A stretch of 64,000 bases of DNA from Streptomyces tateyamensis (GTDB lineage: Bacteria > Actinomycetota > Actinomycetes > Streptomycetales > Streptomycetaceae), in NCBI RefSeq assembly GCF_003205575.1, contig NZ_PYBW01000005.1:1-64000 (forward strand). Reading direction: 5' to 3'. The position numbers and the translations under genes were made by a program. The notes under the pieces are model-generated. The model was not told the DNA's origin and searched no databases. It saw nothing but the letters and a program-made list of their open reading frames with translations. Of this stretch, positions 50,041 to 61,080 are shown one piece after another. Numbering within the stretch: position 1 is the stretch's first letter; every line of letters begins with the position of its first letter.

Positions 50041-50307
50041 TCACTTGGCGGAGCCGCGGCGGACCACCGACCCGGCCAGCAGGTAGGCGATCACGGCCAC
50101 GCCGTAGTCCAGCAGGATCTGGCTGACCCGGTTGTGCGTGGTGAAGATCCCGCGCGACCAGCCCGCCAGCCAGTTGGCGGCCTGCTGGACCCAGTGGACC
50201 ACCGCGAGCCCGGTGTTGGCCTTGGCCAGGTCCAGCACGATCCACACGTTCAGTATCACCACGGACACCGCGATGGCCGCCCGGATGGTGCTGCTCAGCG
50301 TCTTCAT
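50041..50307 (-). CDS. Small membrane protein, 88 aa
   Basis: Start ATG 50307. Two hydrophobic stretches (IRAAIAVSVVILNVWIVLDL and ILLDYGVAVIAYLLAGSVV) flank a Trp-rich segment (HWVQQAANWLAGWS). Charged basic tail. Conserved actinobacterial type with no known function. Confidence 0.72.
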   Translation of the reverse strand: MKTLSSTIRAAIAVSVVILNVWIVLDLAKANTGLAVVHWVQQAANWLAGWSRGIFTTHNRVSQILLDYGVAVIAYLLAGSVVRRGSAK

Positions 50308-50505
50308 GACAACCGCCCTCGTTCCGCTCTCCCCGCTCGGACATCTTTCCGGGTGGGCGGCCGACCGCCACCCCCTAGAGTCCCGTCATGTCCCCGAACT
50401 GGGGCGGCAAACCGTTCAAGTGATCAGTGCTGCGCCGATCGACCGCCGCCGGACGGTCAACCCGCCGGTGGGGCGACCGGCCGGGGCATGACCGAGGTCA
50501 CACGG

Positions 50506-50535
50506 TTCTGGTGTACGCGAAACAGTGGTTATAGT
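50506..50535 (+). promoter_or_regulatory. Candidate sigma-70-type promoter
   Basis: TTCTGG (50506-50511) and TATAGT (50530-50535) with an 18-bp spacer, upstream of the lipoprotein gene at 50701. The 5' leader would be about 160 nt. Confidence 0.5.
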
Positions 50536-50700
50536 CTGACCGGCCATCGCGCCTTCGGGCGTCACGGGGATCGGCAGGGGTTGTGGCGGCGGCACCCCCC
50601 TGCGCTCCTCGGGATCAGGGGTACCGGCAGCGTTCCATGCCTGTCAGGTCCCCGACGAGACGCCCCTGTGGATTCGAACCCTCCCGGAAGAGCACTGACG

Positions 50701-51606
50701 ATGACCCCCAACTCCCATCGCCGCAACGCCGCCCTGGTCGTGGTGGCCGCCGGCAGCCTGCTGCTGAGTGCCTGCGGCTCGGGCAGCTCCGCCACCAAGT
50801 CGCTGCACGACCAGCTGCCCGCCGCGATCCGCAAGGCCGGCGTGATCAGCGTCGGCGCCTCCTTCACCGCCGCCCCGGTGGTCTTCAAGAACTCCCAGGG
50901 GCAGCCGGACGGGCTGGACCCGGACCTGGCGGCGGCCCTGTCCAAGGAGCTCGGCGTCACGCTGGAGTTCCACGACGTGGGCGCGTTCGCCAACGTGCTG
51001 CCCGGCCTGCTGTCCAAGCAGTACGACGTGGCGATGTCCGGCATCACCGACACCCACGAGCGCGAGAACGGCCTGGACGCCGACGAGAAGCCGGTCAACG
51101 CGGGCAACGACTTCGTCGACTACTTCATGGCCGGCGTCGGCATCGTGGTGCACCGGGGCAACCCCGAGGGCATCAACACGCTCGACAAGCTGTGCGGTAA
51201 GACGGTCGCGGTGAAGAAGGGCACGATCCACGACACGCTGGCCAACAACCAGCAGAACGCCTGCACCCGCACCGGCAGCCCGCTCAAGATCCTGGAGGTG
51301 GACGCCGACACCACCCTCCAGGACGACGTGCGCACCGGCAAGGCCGCCGCCTACCTGACCGACTACCCCAAGGCGCTGTTCCACTCGGAGACGGTGGACA
51401 ACGGCCAGACCTTCCAGGTGGTCGGCCAGCAGCTGCAGCCCCGCCCGTACGGCATCGCGCTGCGCAAGGAGGACACCGTGCTGCGCGACGTGCTGACCAA
51501 GGCGGTCGAGCGGCTGATCCTCAACGGCACGTACGACGGGGTGCTGAGCAACCGCAAGCTGCAGGACGGTGCGATCCCGGCCGCCGTGGTCAACGGCAGC
51601 GACTGA
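50701..51606 (+). CDS. Second orphan amino-acid substrate-binding lipoprotein
   Basis: 301 aa from ATG 50701. Lipobox LLLSACGSG. Family 3 binding-protein motifs: RKAGVISVGASFTAAPVVF, GLDPDLAAALSKELGVTLEF, YDVAMSGITDTHERE, LCGKTVAVKKGT. Binds probably an amino acid or opine-like ligand. As with the protein at 45931 no permease or ATPase gene follows; katG is convergent. Confidence 0.88.
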   Translation: MTPNSHRRNAALVVVAAGSLLLSACGSGSSATKSLHDQLPAAIRKAGVISVGASFTAAPVVFKNSQGQPDGLDPDLAAALSKELGVTLEFHDVGAFANVLPGLLSKQYDVAMSGITDTHERENGLDADEKPVNAGNDFVDYFMAGVGIVVHRGNPEGINTLDKLCGKTVAVKKGTIHDTLANNQQNACTRTGSPLKILEVDADTTLQDDVRTGKAAAYLTDYPKALFHSETVDNGQTFQVVGQQLQPRPYGIALRKEDTVLRDVLTKAVERLILNGTYDGVLSNRKLQDGAIPAAVVNGSD

Positions 51607-51675
51607 GCGGCGGTACTGGTCGAACGGGGCGGCCCCGTCAGTCGTTCACCGGCGGCTCGCGCCGGTCGGGGTCGC

Positions 51676-53895
<2,220 letters not shown>

Positions 53896-53993
53896 TCAGT
53901 GCGGGGAGCGGCACTCGGTACTCGGGAGCGGTCGTTCGGTCACGGTTCCGTCTCCCGCCTGTACTGGAAGCCTTCAGTCCCTTGGCTACCATC

Positions 53994-54021
53994 GGAACCG
54001 ATCCTAGTATGGACGAGTTCC
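53994..54021. promoter_or_regulatory. Candidate Fur/PerR-type operator in the katG-fur gap
   Basis: GGAACCGATCC (53994-54004) and GGACGAGTTCC (54011-54021) form an imperfect inverted repeat overlapping the katG -10 and spacer. Position fits repression of katG by the divergent regulator. Confidence 0.45.
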
Positions 54022-54028
54022 AAGTCAA
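54001..54028 (-). promoter_or_regulatory. katG promoter
   Basis: On the minus strand TTGACT (54023-54028) and TAGGAT (54001-54006) with a 16-bp spacer, close to the vegetative consensus. Leader to the katG ATG is about 120 nt. Confidence 0.65.
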
Positions 54029-54115
54029 GAAGGACATCAAGTCCGGATCGAATCGGAGTCAGATCCTCCGCTGATAAAGTTCGGGGATCCCATCGGACCT
54101 GAATAGGTGACCCAT

Positions 54116-54526
54116 ATGAGCGACCTGCTGGAGCGACTGCGTGGACGCGGCTGGCGGATGACCTCCCAGCGGCGTGTCGTTGCGGAGGTCCTGGACGGCG
54201 ACCACGTGCACCTGACCGCGGACGAGGTGCATGCCCGGGCCACCCAGCGGTTGCCCGAGATCTCCCGCGCGACCGTCTACAACACGCTGGGCGAGCTGGT
54301 CTCGCTCGGCGAGGTCATAGAGGTGTCCACCGACGGGCGGGCCAAGCGCTACGACCCGAACGCCCACCGCCCGCACCAGCACCTGGTCTGCTCCAACTGC
54401 GGCACCATCCGCGACGTGCACCCGCTGGGCAACCCGCTGGCCGACCTGCCGGCCGGCGAGCGGTTCGGGTTCACCGTGTCGGCGGTCGAGGTCACCTACC
54501 GCGGGCTCTGCCCGAACTGCGTCTGA
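54116..54526 (+). CDS. Fur-family regulator (CatR/PerR/FurA type)
   Basis: 136 aa from ATG 54116 (GGTGA 5 nt upstream); GTG 54107 is an alternative. Winged helix with ADEVHARATQRLPEISRATVYNTLGEL; metal-binding HRPHQHLVCSNCG and C-terminal LCPNC give the structural zinc Cys4 site. Divergent from katG, so probably a peroxide sensor that represses katG and itself, as FurA and CatR do. Confidence 0.9.
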   Translation: MSDLLERLRGRGWRMTSQRRVVAEVLDGDHVHLTADEVHARATQRLPEISRATVYNTLGELVSLGEVIEVSTDGRAKRYDPNAHRPHQHLVCSNCGTIRDVHPLGNPLADLPAGERFGFTVSAVEVTYRGLCPNCV

Positions 54527-54643
54527 GCCGGGCGGCACCGCCGCCGTCCGGGTCCGACGGTCCGCCCGGGTCCGACCAGGAATAGTTGAACCGTAAACTT
54601 GTTGTCGTCTCCGCAGCCGTCTCCCCCGGACGAAGGAACGACC

Positions 54644-55417
54644 ATGACCCGCACCACCGCACTGACTCCCACCGTCGACGTGCGGCGCGCCGCCGACCGC
54701 GCCGCCACGAAGATCGACTGGCTGGACTCCAAGCACTCCTTCTCCTTCGGCGGCCGGTACGACCCCGCCAACACCCACCACGGCCTGCTGCTGGTCAACA
54801 ACGACGACCGGGTCCGCCCGGGCAGCGGCTTCGAGACCCACCCGCACCGCGACATGGAGATCGTCACCTGGGTCCTGCAGGGCTCGCTGGTGCACCAGGA
54901 CTCCACCGGGCACTCGGGCGTGATCTACCCCGGCCTGGCCCAGCGGATGAGCGCCGGCACCGGGATCCTGCACTCCGAGAAGAACGACTCCTGGCGCCTG
55001 AGCGGCGGTCCCAGCCACACCGAGCCGGTGCACTTCGTGCAGATGTGGGTGGTCCCCGACGAGCCCGGCACCACCCCCGGCTACGAGCAGTTGGAGATCG
55101 AGAACGAGCTGCTGGCCGACGGCCTGGTCCCGGTCGCCTCGGGCATGGCCAAGCACGACGGCGAGAGCGCGATCCGGATCCGCAACCGCTACGCCGCCCT
55201 GCACGCGGCCCGCCTGCAGCCGGGCCACAGCGTCGACCTGCCGGACGCCCCCTTCCTGCACCTGTTCGTCCCGCGCGGCCAGGTCGCCCTGGAGGGCGTC
55301 GGCCCGCTGGGCCCGGGCGACGCGGTCCGGTTCACCGCGACCGGCGGCATGAAGGTCACCGCGGTCGAGCCGGCCGAACTGCTGGTCTGGGAGATGCACG
55401 CCACCGTGGCGGCCTGA
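54644..55417 (+). CDS. Pirin-family protein
   Basis: 257 aa from ATG 54644, with GAAGGAA 6 nt upstream. N-terminal cupin with SFGGRYDPANTHHGLLLVNND, metal ligands in THPHRDMEIVTWVLQG and GTGILHSEKND; C-terminal second cupin. Family members may be iron-binding quercetinase-like dioxygenases; function here not known. Ends at a very strong hairpin. Confidence 0.93.
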   Translation: MTRTTALTPTVDVRRAADRAATKIDWLDSKHSFSFGGRYDPANTHHGLLLVNNDDRVRPGSGFETHPHRDMEIVTWVLQGSLVHQDSTGHSGVIYPGLAQRMSAGTGILHSEKNDSWRLSGGPSHTEPVHFVQMWVVPDEPGTTPGYEQLEIENELLADGLVPVASGMAKHDGESAIRIRNRYAALHAARLQPGHSVDLPDAPFLHLFVPRGQVALEGVGPLGPGDAVRFTATGGMKVTAVEPAELLVWEMHATVAA

Positions 55418-55454
55418 GCGGAGCCGGGCCGCGGAGGCCCGGGGCGTGAGCGGC

Positions 55455-55485
55455 GCCGGCGCCGGGGCCGGGCCCCGGCGCCGGC
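55455..55485 (+). terminator. Hairpin terminator after pirin
   Basis: Perfect 15-bp GC-only stem GCCGGCGCCGGGGCC / GGCCCCGGCGCCGGC around one base, about 40 bp past the pirin stop. Confidence 0.75.
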
Positions 55486-55551
55486 GGGGCCCCGGAACCT
55501 GAGTATCCGTACCCATGTGCGCCGGGGCCCGGCGCCGTCACACTCTGAGCC

Positions 55552-58146
55552 ATGGTCACGCCCTCGCCTGCCTGCCCGGACTGCGGTGCGCCGCTCCCGG
55601 CCGAGTTCACCACTGCCTGCCCGCAGTGCGCACTACCGCTGACCGGTGCGGCGGCGGGCGCCCTCTGGCAGGTCACCCTCGCCCTGCACGGGGTGGAGCG
55701 CCACCGCGCCGAGCTGTTGCGCCAACAGGCCGAGCTGCTGGCCGCGTTGCGGGCCCAGCGGGACACCCGGCAGTCCGGGCCGGCGCGGCCCCCGGCGTCC
55801 CCCAGGTGGGCGCCTCCTCCGGTGGCCCCCGGCTGGGCGCCGCCGGCCGGCTGGGCGGCGCCCAGCGGCTGGACGACTCCGGGCAGCCGCGCAGCCGAGG
55901 TCTCCGGCCGCTCCGCGCAGACCGTGCTGCTGGTCCTCGGCGGCCTGCTGGTCGGCATCGCCGCCCTGGTCTTCACCGTGGTCAACTGGGGCAGCCTCGG
56001 CCTGGCCGGGCGCGCCGCGGTGCTGCTCGCGGTCACCGGCTGCGCGCTGGCCCTGCCGCCGCTGCTGCGCCGGCGCGGGCTGACCGCCACCGCGGAGGCG
56101 GCCGGCACGATCGGCCTGGCCCTGCTGCTGCTCGACGCCTACGCCGCCCGGGCCGGTGGCCTGGCCGGTCTCGGCTCGCTCGACGGCGCCGGGTACTGGG
56201 CCGGGGCAACGGCCGTCGTCGGCCTCGGCGGGCTCGGGTACGGCTGGTGGCTGCGGCTGCGCCTGCCGCTCGTGCTGGGCTTCCTGGCCATCCGGGCCGT
56301 GCTGCCGCTGGCCCTGCTGTCGGCCGGGGTGGTGGACTTCCAGGCCTACGCCACCGCACTGGTCGCCACCTCGGTCCTGGACGCCTTGCTGCTGCTCCTG
56401 GCGAACCGTGCGGCGGCCCGCACCCGGCTGGGCAGCCGGGCCCCGGAGCGTTTCGCGCTCGTCGTCGCGGTCGGGTGGGCGCTGCTCGGCGGGCTGGTGG
56501 CGGCCGGTGCAGCCGTGTTCACCGACCGCCTCGCCGAGGCCGCCGTGAGCTGGGTCCCGCTGGGCCTGCTCGCGCTGCTGGCGGGTACGGTCGCGGTCCG
56601 GCTGCGGGACCGCGGTGAGCGGGCCTGGCCCGTCGGCGCCGCCGCCGTCGCCGGGCTGGCGCTGGTGGCGGCCGGCGGCGGGACGCTGCGGCTGCCGCTC
56701 GGCGCGCACTGGGCCGCCGTCGGCTACCAACTGACCGGCTCGGCACTGGTGCTGGTCACCGTGCCGCTGCTGCACCGGACGGACCCGCGGCTGCGCGGGC
56801 TGCCCGGCCTCGGCGCGGTGGGCGCCCTGACGGCACTGGCCGCCGCACTCGCCGCGCTGACCGGCCTCGGGCCGGCCCTGCGGGCGCCCACCGTCCAGGC
56901 CGGCCGGGTGTGGGGTCAGCACCTGTCCGGCTCCTGGGCCTGGCCGGTGGACGGGGCCGCGCTCACCGGCCTCGCGCTGCTCGCCGCGCTGCTGGCCGTG
57001 GTGACGGTGCTTCGGATCCCCGGTGCGGCGAGCGGGTGGCCGGCGGCCGGTACGGCCGTGGTGGCGGTGCCCGTACTGGCCCTGCTGCCGGCCATGTTCG
57101 GCCTGCCCTACGCCCTCGCGGTGGCGGTCGCCCTGCTGCTGGTGCTGGCGGCGGCCGCCGGCCTGCTGCTGCGACCGGGGCACCCGGCGGCAGTGGCGAT
57201 GCTGTTGACCGCCCTGGTGCTCGCCCTTGACTGGGCGTCGGCTGACCGCACCGCGAGCCTGCTCACGCTCGCCCTCTGCACCCTGCTCGGCGCGACCCTG
57301 GCCTGGCGGCTGCGCGCGTCCGCCCAGCTCGCCCCCTCGGCCGCAGTCGGCACCGTCCTCGCGCTGGCCACGACGGCGCTCGCGGCGACCGACACCGCCG
57401 GCCTGTCCGCACCGGTAGTGCTGCTGACGGTGCTGGCCGTCGCCCTCGCCACCGCGCCGGCGGCGGCCCGGCTGGCTCAACTCGCGGCACTGTCCCGTGC
57501 GGTGGAGTGCACCGGATACGGCCTGGCCGCCCTCGCCCTGGCCCTGCTCACCGCGCACCCCGAGCCGCTGGTGCTGGGCCTGGCCGCCGGTGCGGTCACC
57601 GCGCTCGGCGTGGCGCTGCGCGCCGACCGGCGCCCGGGTGCCGGGTACGTGGGCGCCGGCCTGGCCCTGCTCGCCTGCTGGGTCCAACTGGCGCTGTGGC
57701 ACGTGCACAGCCCCGAGCCGTACTCGCTGCCCCTGGCCGCCGCCGCCCTGCTCGTCGGCCGGGCCCACGCCCGCCGCGACCCGGCCCCCTCCTGGACCAC
57801 CGACGGCCCGGGCCTGGCCGCCGCCCTGCTGCCCAGCCTGCCGGCCCTCTGGCTCGCGGACAGCAGCCACTGGCTGCGCCCCCTCCTGCTGGGCACCGCC
57901 GCCCTGGCCGTCACCGTGCTCGGCGTCCGCCTGCGCCGTCAGGCCCCCCTACTCCTCGGCGGCACCGCCCTGCTCCTCACCGCCGCCCACGAACTCGCCC
58001 CCACCGTCCTGCACGCCCTCGGCCTCCTCCCCCGCTGGATCCCCCTGGCCACCGCCGGCCTCCTGCTCCTCACCCTGGGCGCCCGCTACGAACAACGCCT
58101 TCGGGACATGCGGCGGCTGGGGCAGACACTGCGTCAGTTCAGCTGA
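55552..58146 (+). CDS. Large multispanning membrane protein with N-terminal zinc ribbon
   Basis: 864 aa. N-terminal CPDCGAPLPAEFTTACPQC is a short zinc ribbon. A coiled-coil-like helix and a Pro/Trp linker with PPPVAPGWAPPAGWAAP follow. From about residue 125 to the end there are some 22-26 hydrophobic helices in tandem. Resembles actinobacterial integral membrane proteins of the SCO7613-type. Role unknown; the layout suggests a membrane scaffold or an enzyme with buried active site. Standalone. Confidence 0.85.
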   Translation: MVTPSPACPDCGAPLPAEFTTACPQCALPLTGAAAGALWQVTLALHGVERHRAELLRQQAELLAALRAQRDTRQSGPARPPASPRWAPPPVAPGWAPPAGWAAPSGWTTPGSRAAEVSGRSAQTVLLVLGGLLVGIAALVFTVVNWGSLGLAGRAAVLLAVTGCALALPPLLRRRGLTATAEAAGTIGLALLLLDAYAARAGGLAGLGSLDGAGYWAGATAVVGLGGLGYGWWLRLRLPLVLGFLAIRAVLPLALLSAGVVDFQAYATALVATSVLDALLLLLANRAAARTRLGSRAPERFALVVAVGWALLGGLVAAGAAVFTDRLAEAAVSWVPLGLLALLAGTVAVRLRDRGERAWPVGAAAVAGLALVAAGGGTLRLPLGAHWAAVGYQLTGSALVLVTVPLLHRTDPRLRGLPGLGAVGALTALAAALAALTGLGPALRAPTVQAGRVWGQHLSGSWAWPVDGAALTGLALLAALLAVVTVLRIPGAASGWPAAGTAVVAVPVLALLPAMFGLPYALAVAVALLLVLAAAAGLLLRPGHPAAVAMLLTALVLALDWASADRTASLLTLALCTLLGATLAWRLRASAQLAPSAAVGTVLALATTALAATDTAGLSAPVVLLTVLAVALATAPAAARLAQLAALSRAVECTGYGLAALALALLTAHPEPLVLGLAAGAVTALGVALRADRRPGAGYVGAGLALLACWVQLALWHVHSPEPYSLPLAAAALLVGRAHARRDPAPSWTTDGPGLAAALLPSLPALWLADSSHWLRPLLLGTAALAVTVLGVRLRRQAPLLLGGTALLLTAAHELAPTVLHALGLLPRWIPLATAGLLLLTLGARYEQRLRDMRRLGQTLRQFS

Positions 58147-58212
58147 CTCGAAGGCCTTGCAACGCCCGTACAACCCCGGAGTTCGCTCCCCTAGCAGTGA
58201 CCTGGCGGAGCA

Positions 58213-59322
58213 TCAGCTCTTGGCCGCCCACTTGGTCTCGACCTTGGCCAGCCGCCAGTACCCCAGCGCCACCGCCCAGACCGCCACGAAGATGCCGACG
58301 ATCACGAATCCGACGTTGTTCAGGTCGACCCCGGAGATCCAGCCGGTGACCGGGTCGGTCAGGTCGAGTTGCTCGTGCAGCACGCCGACCAGCTCGATGG
58401 TCCCGATCAGGAACGCCACCGCGATGGACAGGCCCGTGATGGTGAGGTTGTAGTAGACCTTGCGGGCCGGGTTGGCGAAGGCCCAGTGGTAGGCGAAGTT
58501 CATGAAGGTGCCGTCCAGGGTGTCGAACAGGCTCATCCCGGAGGCGAACAGCAGCGGCAGGCAGAGCACCGCGTACCAGGGCAGCCCGGCGGCGGCGCCG
58601 GAGCCGGCCATCACCATCAGGGTGACCTCGGTGGCGGTGTCGAAGCCGATGCCGAACAGCAGGCCGATCAGGTACATCTGGCCGGGGCGGGTGATCGACT
58701 TCGTCAGCCGGCCCAGGATCCGGTTGACGAAGCCCCGGCTGTCCAGGTGCTTCTCCAGCTCGTGCTCGTCGAACTGGCTGGCCCGCATCGCCTTGAACAC
58801 CCGGTAGATCCCGGCCAGCGAGACCACGTTGAGCGCGGCGATCAGGTAGAGGAAGCCGCCCGAGACGCTGGTGCTCAGCACGCCGAGCAGCTTGTGGGTG
58901 CCGGAGGCGTCGTCGGTGAGGGTGCCGACCACCTTGGCGCCACTGGCGATCAGGCCGGCCAGCACCACCACGATGCTGGAGTGGCCGAGCGCGAACCAGA
59001 AGCCGACCGAGACCGGGCGCTTGCCGTCGGCCATCAGCTTGCGGGTGGTGTTGTCGATCGCGGCGATGTGGTCGGCGTCGAAGGCGTGCCGCATGCCCAG
59101 GGTGTAGGCGGTGACGCCCAGGCCCAGGCCGAACACCTGGGTGCCGACGGTGTAGTGGTGCGGGGCCACCATCGCGATCAGCACGGTGAAGGCCGCCACG
59201 TGCATCGCGACGATCACCGCCAGCAGGCCGCCGGTGCGCAGCCAGTCCTTGCGCTCCCAGCGCAGCGCGGGGGGTCTGGCGCTGCCGCGGTCCGGGACGG
59301 CGACGGTTTCGGGCATGGTCAT
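58213..59322 (-). CDS. Ni/Co transporter (NiCoT/HoxN family)
   Basis: 369 aa from ATG 59322 (GAGAGG 10 nt upstream). Eight membrane helices; helix II signature RHAFDADHIAAIDN (HX4DH) and further motifs LGHSSIVVVLAG, FGIGFDTATEVTLM and LFASGMSLFDTLDG define the NiCoT high-affinity permeases. The B12 riboswitch upstream argues for cobalt, while the ArsR neighbour could report Ni or Co. Confidence 0.94.
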   Translation of the reverse strand: MTMPETVAVPDRGSARPPALRWERKDWLRTGGLLAVIVAMHVAAFTVLIAMVAPHHYTVGTQVFGLGLGVTAYTLGMRHAFDADHIAAIDNTTRKLMADGKRPVSVGFWFALGHSSIVVVLAGLIASGAKVVGTLTDDASGTHKLLGVLSTSVSGGFLYLIAALNVVSLAGIYRVFKAMRASQFDEHELEKHLDSRGFVNRILGRLTKSITRPGQMYLIGLLFGIGFDTATEVTLMVMAGSGAAAGLPWYAVLCLPLLFASGMSLFDTLDGTFMNFAYHWAFANPARKVYYNLTITGLSIAVAFLIGTIELVGVLHEQLDLTDPVTGWISGVDLNNVGFVIVGIFVAVWAVALGYWRLAKVETKWAAKS

Positions 59323-59368
59323 AGGGGGGCAGCCTCTCCAGCACCTCGTGGATGGGTCATCGTGCGGT

Positions 59369-59576
59369 GCCGTGGCCGGTCTCCTGGCTGACGGGTTCCC
59401 TTCCGCGGACGGAGTGGCGTGCGCCCGCACCTGGCCTTCCCGGACACCGCGGTGTCCAGTGACCGCCCGCACCCCGAGGGCGCGGACTCGATGCGGGAGC
59501 TCCCGATCACAGTGGCGAGGGCCGCTCCGGACTCCTGTGACGAGCACAGTGCACCGGTCTTCCCGAACACCACGGC
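59369..59576 (-). ncRNA. Cobalamin riboswitch
   Basis: On the minus strand: P1 arm GCCGTG (59571-59576), GGGAAGACCGGTGC (59551-59565), GCCACTGTGATCGGGAG core, and B12 box GCCAGGAGACCGGCC (59374-59388) closing with CACGGC (59369-59374). The order and conserved bases match the adenosylcobalamin riboswitch. It lies in the leader of the Ni/Co transporter gene, where B12 should shut down cobalt uptake. Confidence 0.92.
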
Positions 59577-59613
59577 GGCTCCACCGTAGAGGTGACAGCC
59601 GCTCACCCACAAG

Positions 59614-59631
59614 CCTGCACAGGTGTGCAGG
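59614..59631. promoter_or_regulatory. Palindromic operator between riboswitch and ArsR gene
   Basis: CCTGCACA GG TGTGCAGG, a perfect 18-bp inverted repeat in the divergent promoter region. It sits just upstream of the riboswitch and about 42 bp before the arsR ATG, so an ArsR dimer bound here could control both genes. Confidence 0.65.
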
Positions 59632-59672
59632 TGTTTCAGGTGGCGCAGGTCACGCCGGGAGCCGGGTGGTGA

Positions 59673-60050
59673 ATGATGGACCCCATGCACCTGGTCCCCG
59701 AAGAGCGCGCCCACCGGCGCCCCATCGACGAGCACACGGTCTGCGCGGCGGTCGCCGGCATCGGTGAGCCGCAGGCCGTCCGGGTCTGGGCCGACCGCTT
59801 CTCGCTGCTCGGCGAGCCGGGCCGGCTCGCGGTGCTGCTGGCCGTGCACCGGGCCGGGCCGATCGCGGTCACCGACCTGGCGCTGGCCACCGGGATCAGC
59901 GAGACCGCCGTCTCGCAGATCCTGCGCCTGCTGCGGGTGGCGGGCGCCGTGACCGCCGCCAAGGAGGGCCGGGTGGTCCGCTACCGCCTGGACGACCCCG
60001 ACCTCGCCCGGCTGCTCGACTCGGTGCCGCCGCTGCCGGGCGGCCACTGA
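59673..60050 (+). CDS. ArsR/SmtB-family metalloregulator
   Basis: 125 aa from ATG 59673 (59676 and 59685 also possible). Winged helix with VTDLALATGISETAVSQILRLLRVAGAV and wing EGRVVRYRLDD. No CxC motif of the As/Cd sensors, and the C-terminal helix (DPDLARLLDSVPPLPGGH) ends in His; N-terminal His residues (HLVPEERAH, DEHTV) may serve as ligands, reminiscent of NmtR-type Ni/Co sensors. Divergent from the Ni/Co transporter. Confidence 0.88.
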   Translation: MMDPMHLVPEERAHRRPIDEHTVCAAVAGIGEPQAVRVWADRFSLLGEPGRLAVLLAVHRAGPIAVTDLALATGISETAVSQILRLLRVAGAVTAAKEGRVVRYRLDDPDLARLLDSVPPLPGGH

Positions 60051-60086
60051 CTGCGGATCAGCTCGGCCCGCGCGCCTGACGTACCG

Positions 60087-61025
60087 TCAGGCCGCCTTGC
60101 TGCGAAGGCGGTAGCTGCCCGGAGCCAGTCCGTACTCGCGCTTGAAGGCCTTGCCGAGCGCGTACTCCGAGCCGTAGCCGGTGCGGGCGGCCACCGTGCT
60201 CAGCGGGGTGTCGCCCTCGCGCAGCAGGCGGGCCGCGGTGGTCATCCGCCACCGGGTCAGGTACGCCAGCGGCGGTTCGCCGACCTGCGCGGTGAACCGG
60301 CGGGCGAACCCCGCCCGGGACAGGCCGACCCGGCCGGCCAGACCCGCCACCGTCCAGGCCGCCGCCGGGTCGGCGTGGATCGCGGTGAGCGCGCCGGCGA
60401 TCGCCGGGTCGCTCAGCGCGGCGGCCCAGCCGCGGCCGGTGGTGGTGTCCTGCTCGTCCAGCCAGGCCCGCAGCACGTAGAGCAGCAGCGCCTCGACCAG
60501 CAGCGGCACGATGCCGCTCGACCCGGTCCGCGGGTTCTCCAGCTCGCTGCTCAACAGCTGCACGGCGGCCGACAGTTCGGGATGCCGGCCGGGGCGGGCC
60601 GGCAGGTGCACCACGGCCGGCAGGTGGCTGAGCAGCGGGTGCGGGCGGTGCTGGTCCAGCTGGTACGCCCCGCAGAGCAGCCGGGAGAGCGCGCCGTCCC
60701 CGCCCAGGGTCACGCTGCCGATCGGCGAGTCCGGCGGGACCGGGTTCGCGCTGACCGGGGAGAGCGGCGAGCCGGGCTGGTCGGCGAGGATGTGCCCCTG
60801 GCCGGCCCGCAGGAAGACCACGTCCCCCGGGCCGAGCGGGACCGGCGCGCCGGCGCCCGGGGTGCCCTCCAGCGGGACCAGCCAGCAGGTGCCCTGCAGC
60901 ACCACGTGGAAGCCCGCGCCGGAGACCGGCGGCAGCCGCAGCCCCCAGGGTGCCCGCCCCTCGGTGCGCACGGACGTCGCGCGCCCGGTCCGCATCGAGC
61001 TCAACGCCTCGCTCAGCACGTCCAC
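60087..61025 (-). CDS. AraC-family regulator with cupin_6 domain
   Basis: 312 aa from GTG 61025. N-terminal cupin (about 1-110: WGLRLPPVSGAGFHVVLQG) and C-terminal AraC domain with two HTHs (TVAGLAGRVGLSRAGFARRF, PLSTVAARTGYGSEYALGKAF). Lies upstream of, and parallel with, the quinone-oxidoreductase-like gene with 56 bp between; it could control that gene. Confidence 0.88.
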   Translation of the reverse strand: MDVLSEALSSMRTGRATSVRTEGRAPWGLRLPPVSGAGFHVVLQGTCWLVPLEGTPGAGAPVPLGPGDVVFLRAGQGHILADQPGSPLSPVSANPVPPDSPIGSVTLGGDGALSRLLCGAYQLDQHRPHPLLSHLPAVVHLPARPGRHPELSAAVQLLSSELENPRTGSSGIVPLLVEALLLYVLRAWLDEQDTTTGRGWAAALSDPAIAGALTAIHADPAAAWTVAGLAGRVGLSRAGFARRFTAQVGEPPLAYLTRWRMTTAARLLREGDTPLSTVAARTGYGSEYALGKAFKREYGLAPGSYRLRSKAA

Positions 61026-61080
61026 CGCTGCTCCTTCTCCCTCACCCCGGTCCTGGTCCCGGTTCCGGGCCTCGTTCCGG

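Noticed and set aside
50645..50680. GATTCGAACCC motif, possible tRNA T-loop on the minus strand
   Set aside because: The flanking bases do not form a 5-bp T-stem and no other tRNA arms are present.
59340..59580. Upstream extension of the Ni/Co transporter frame to 59610
   Set aside because: The extra 95 codons run through the B12 riboswitch in the leader and are not protein-like.
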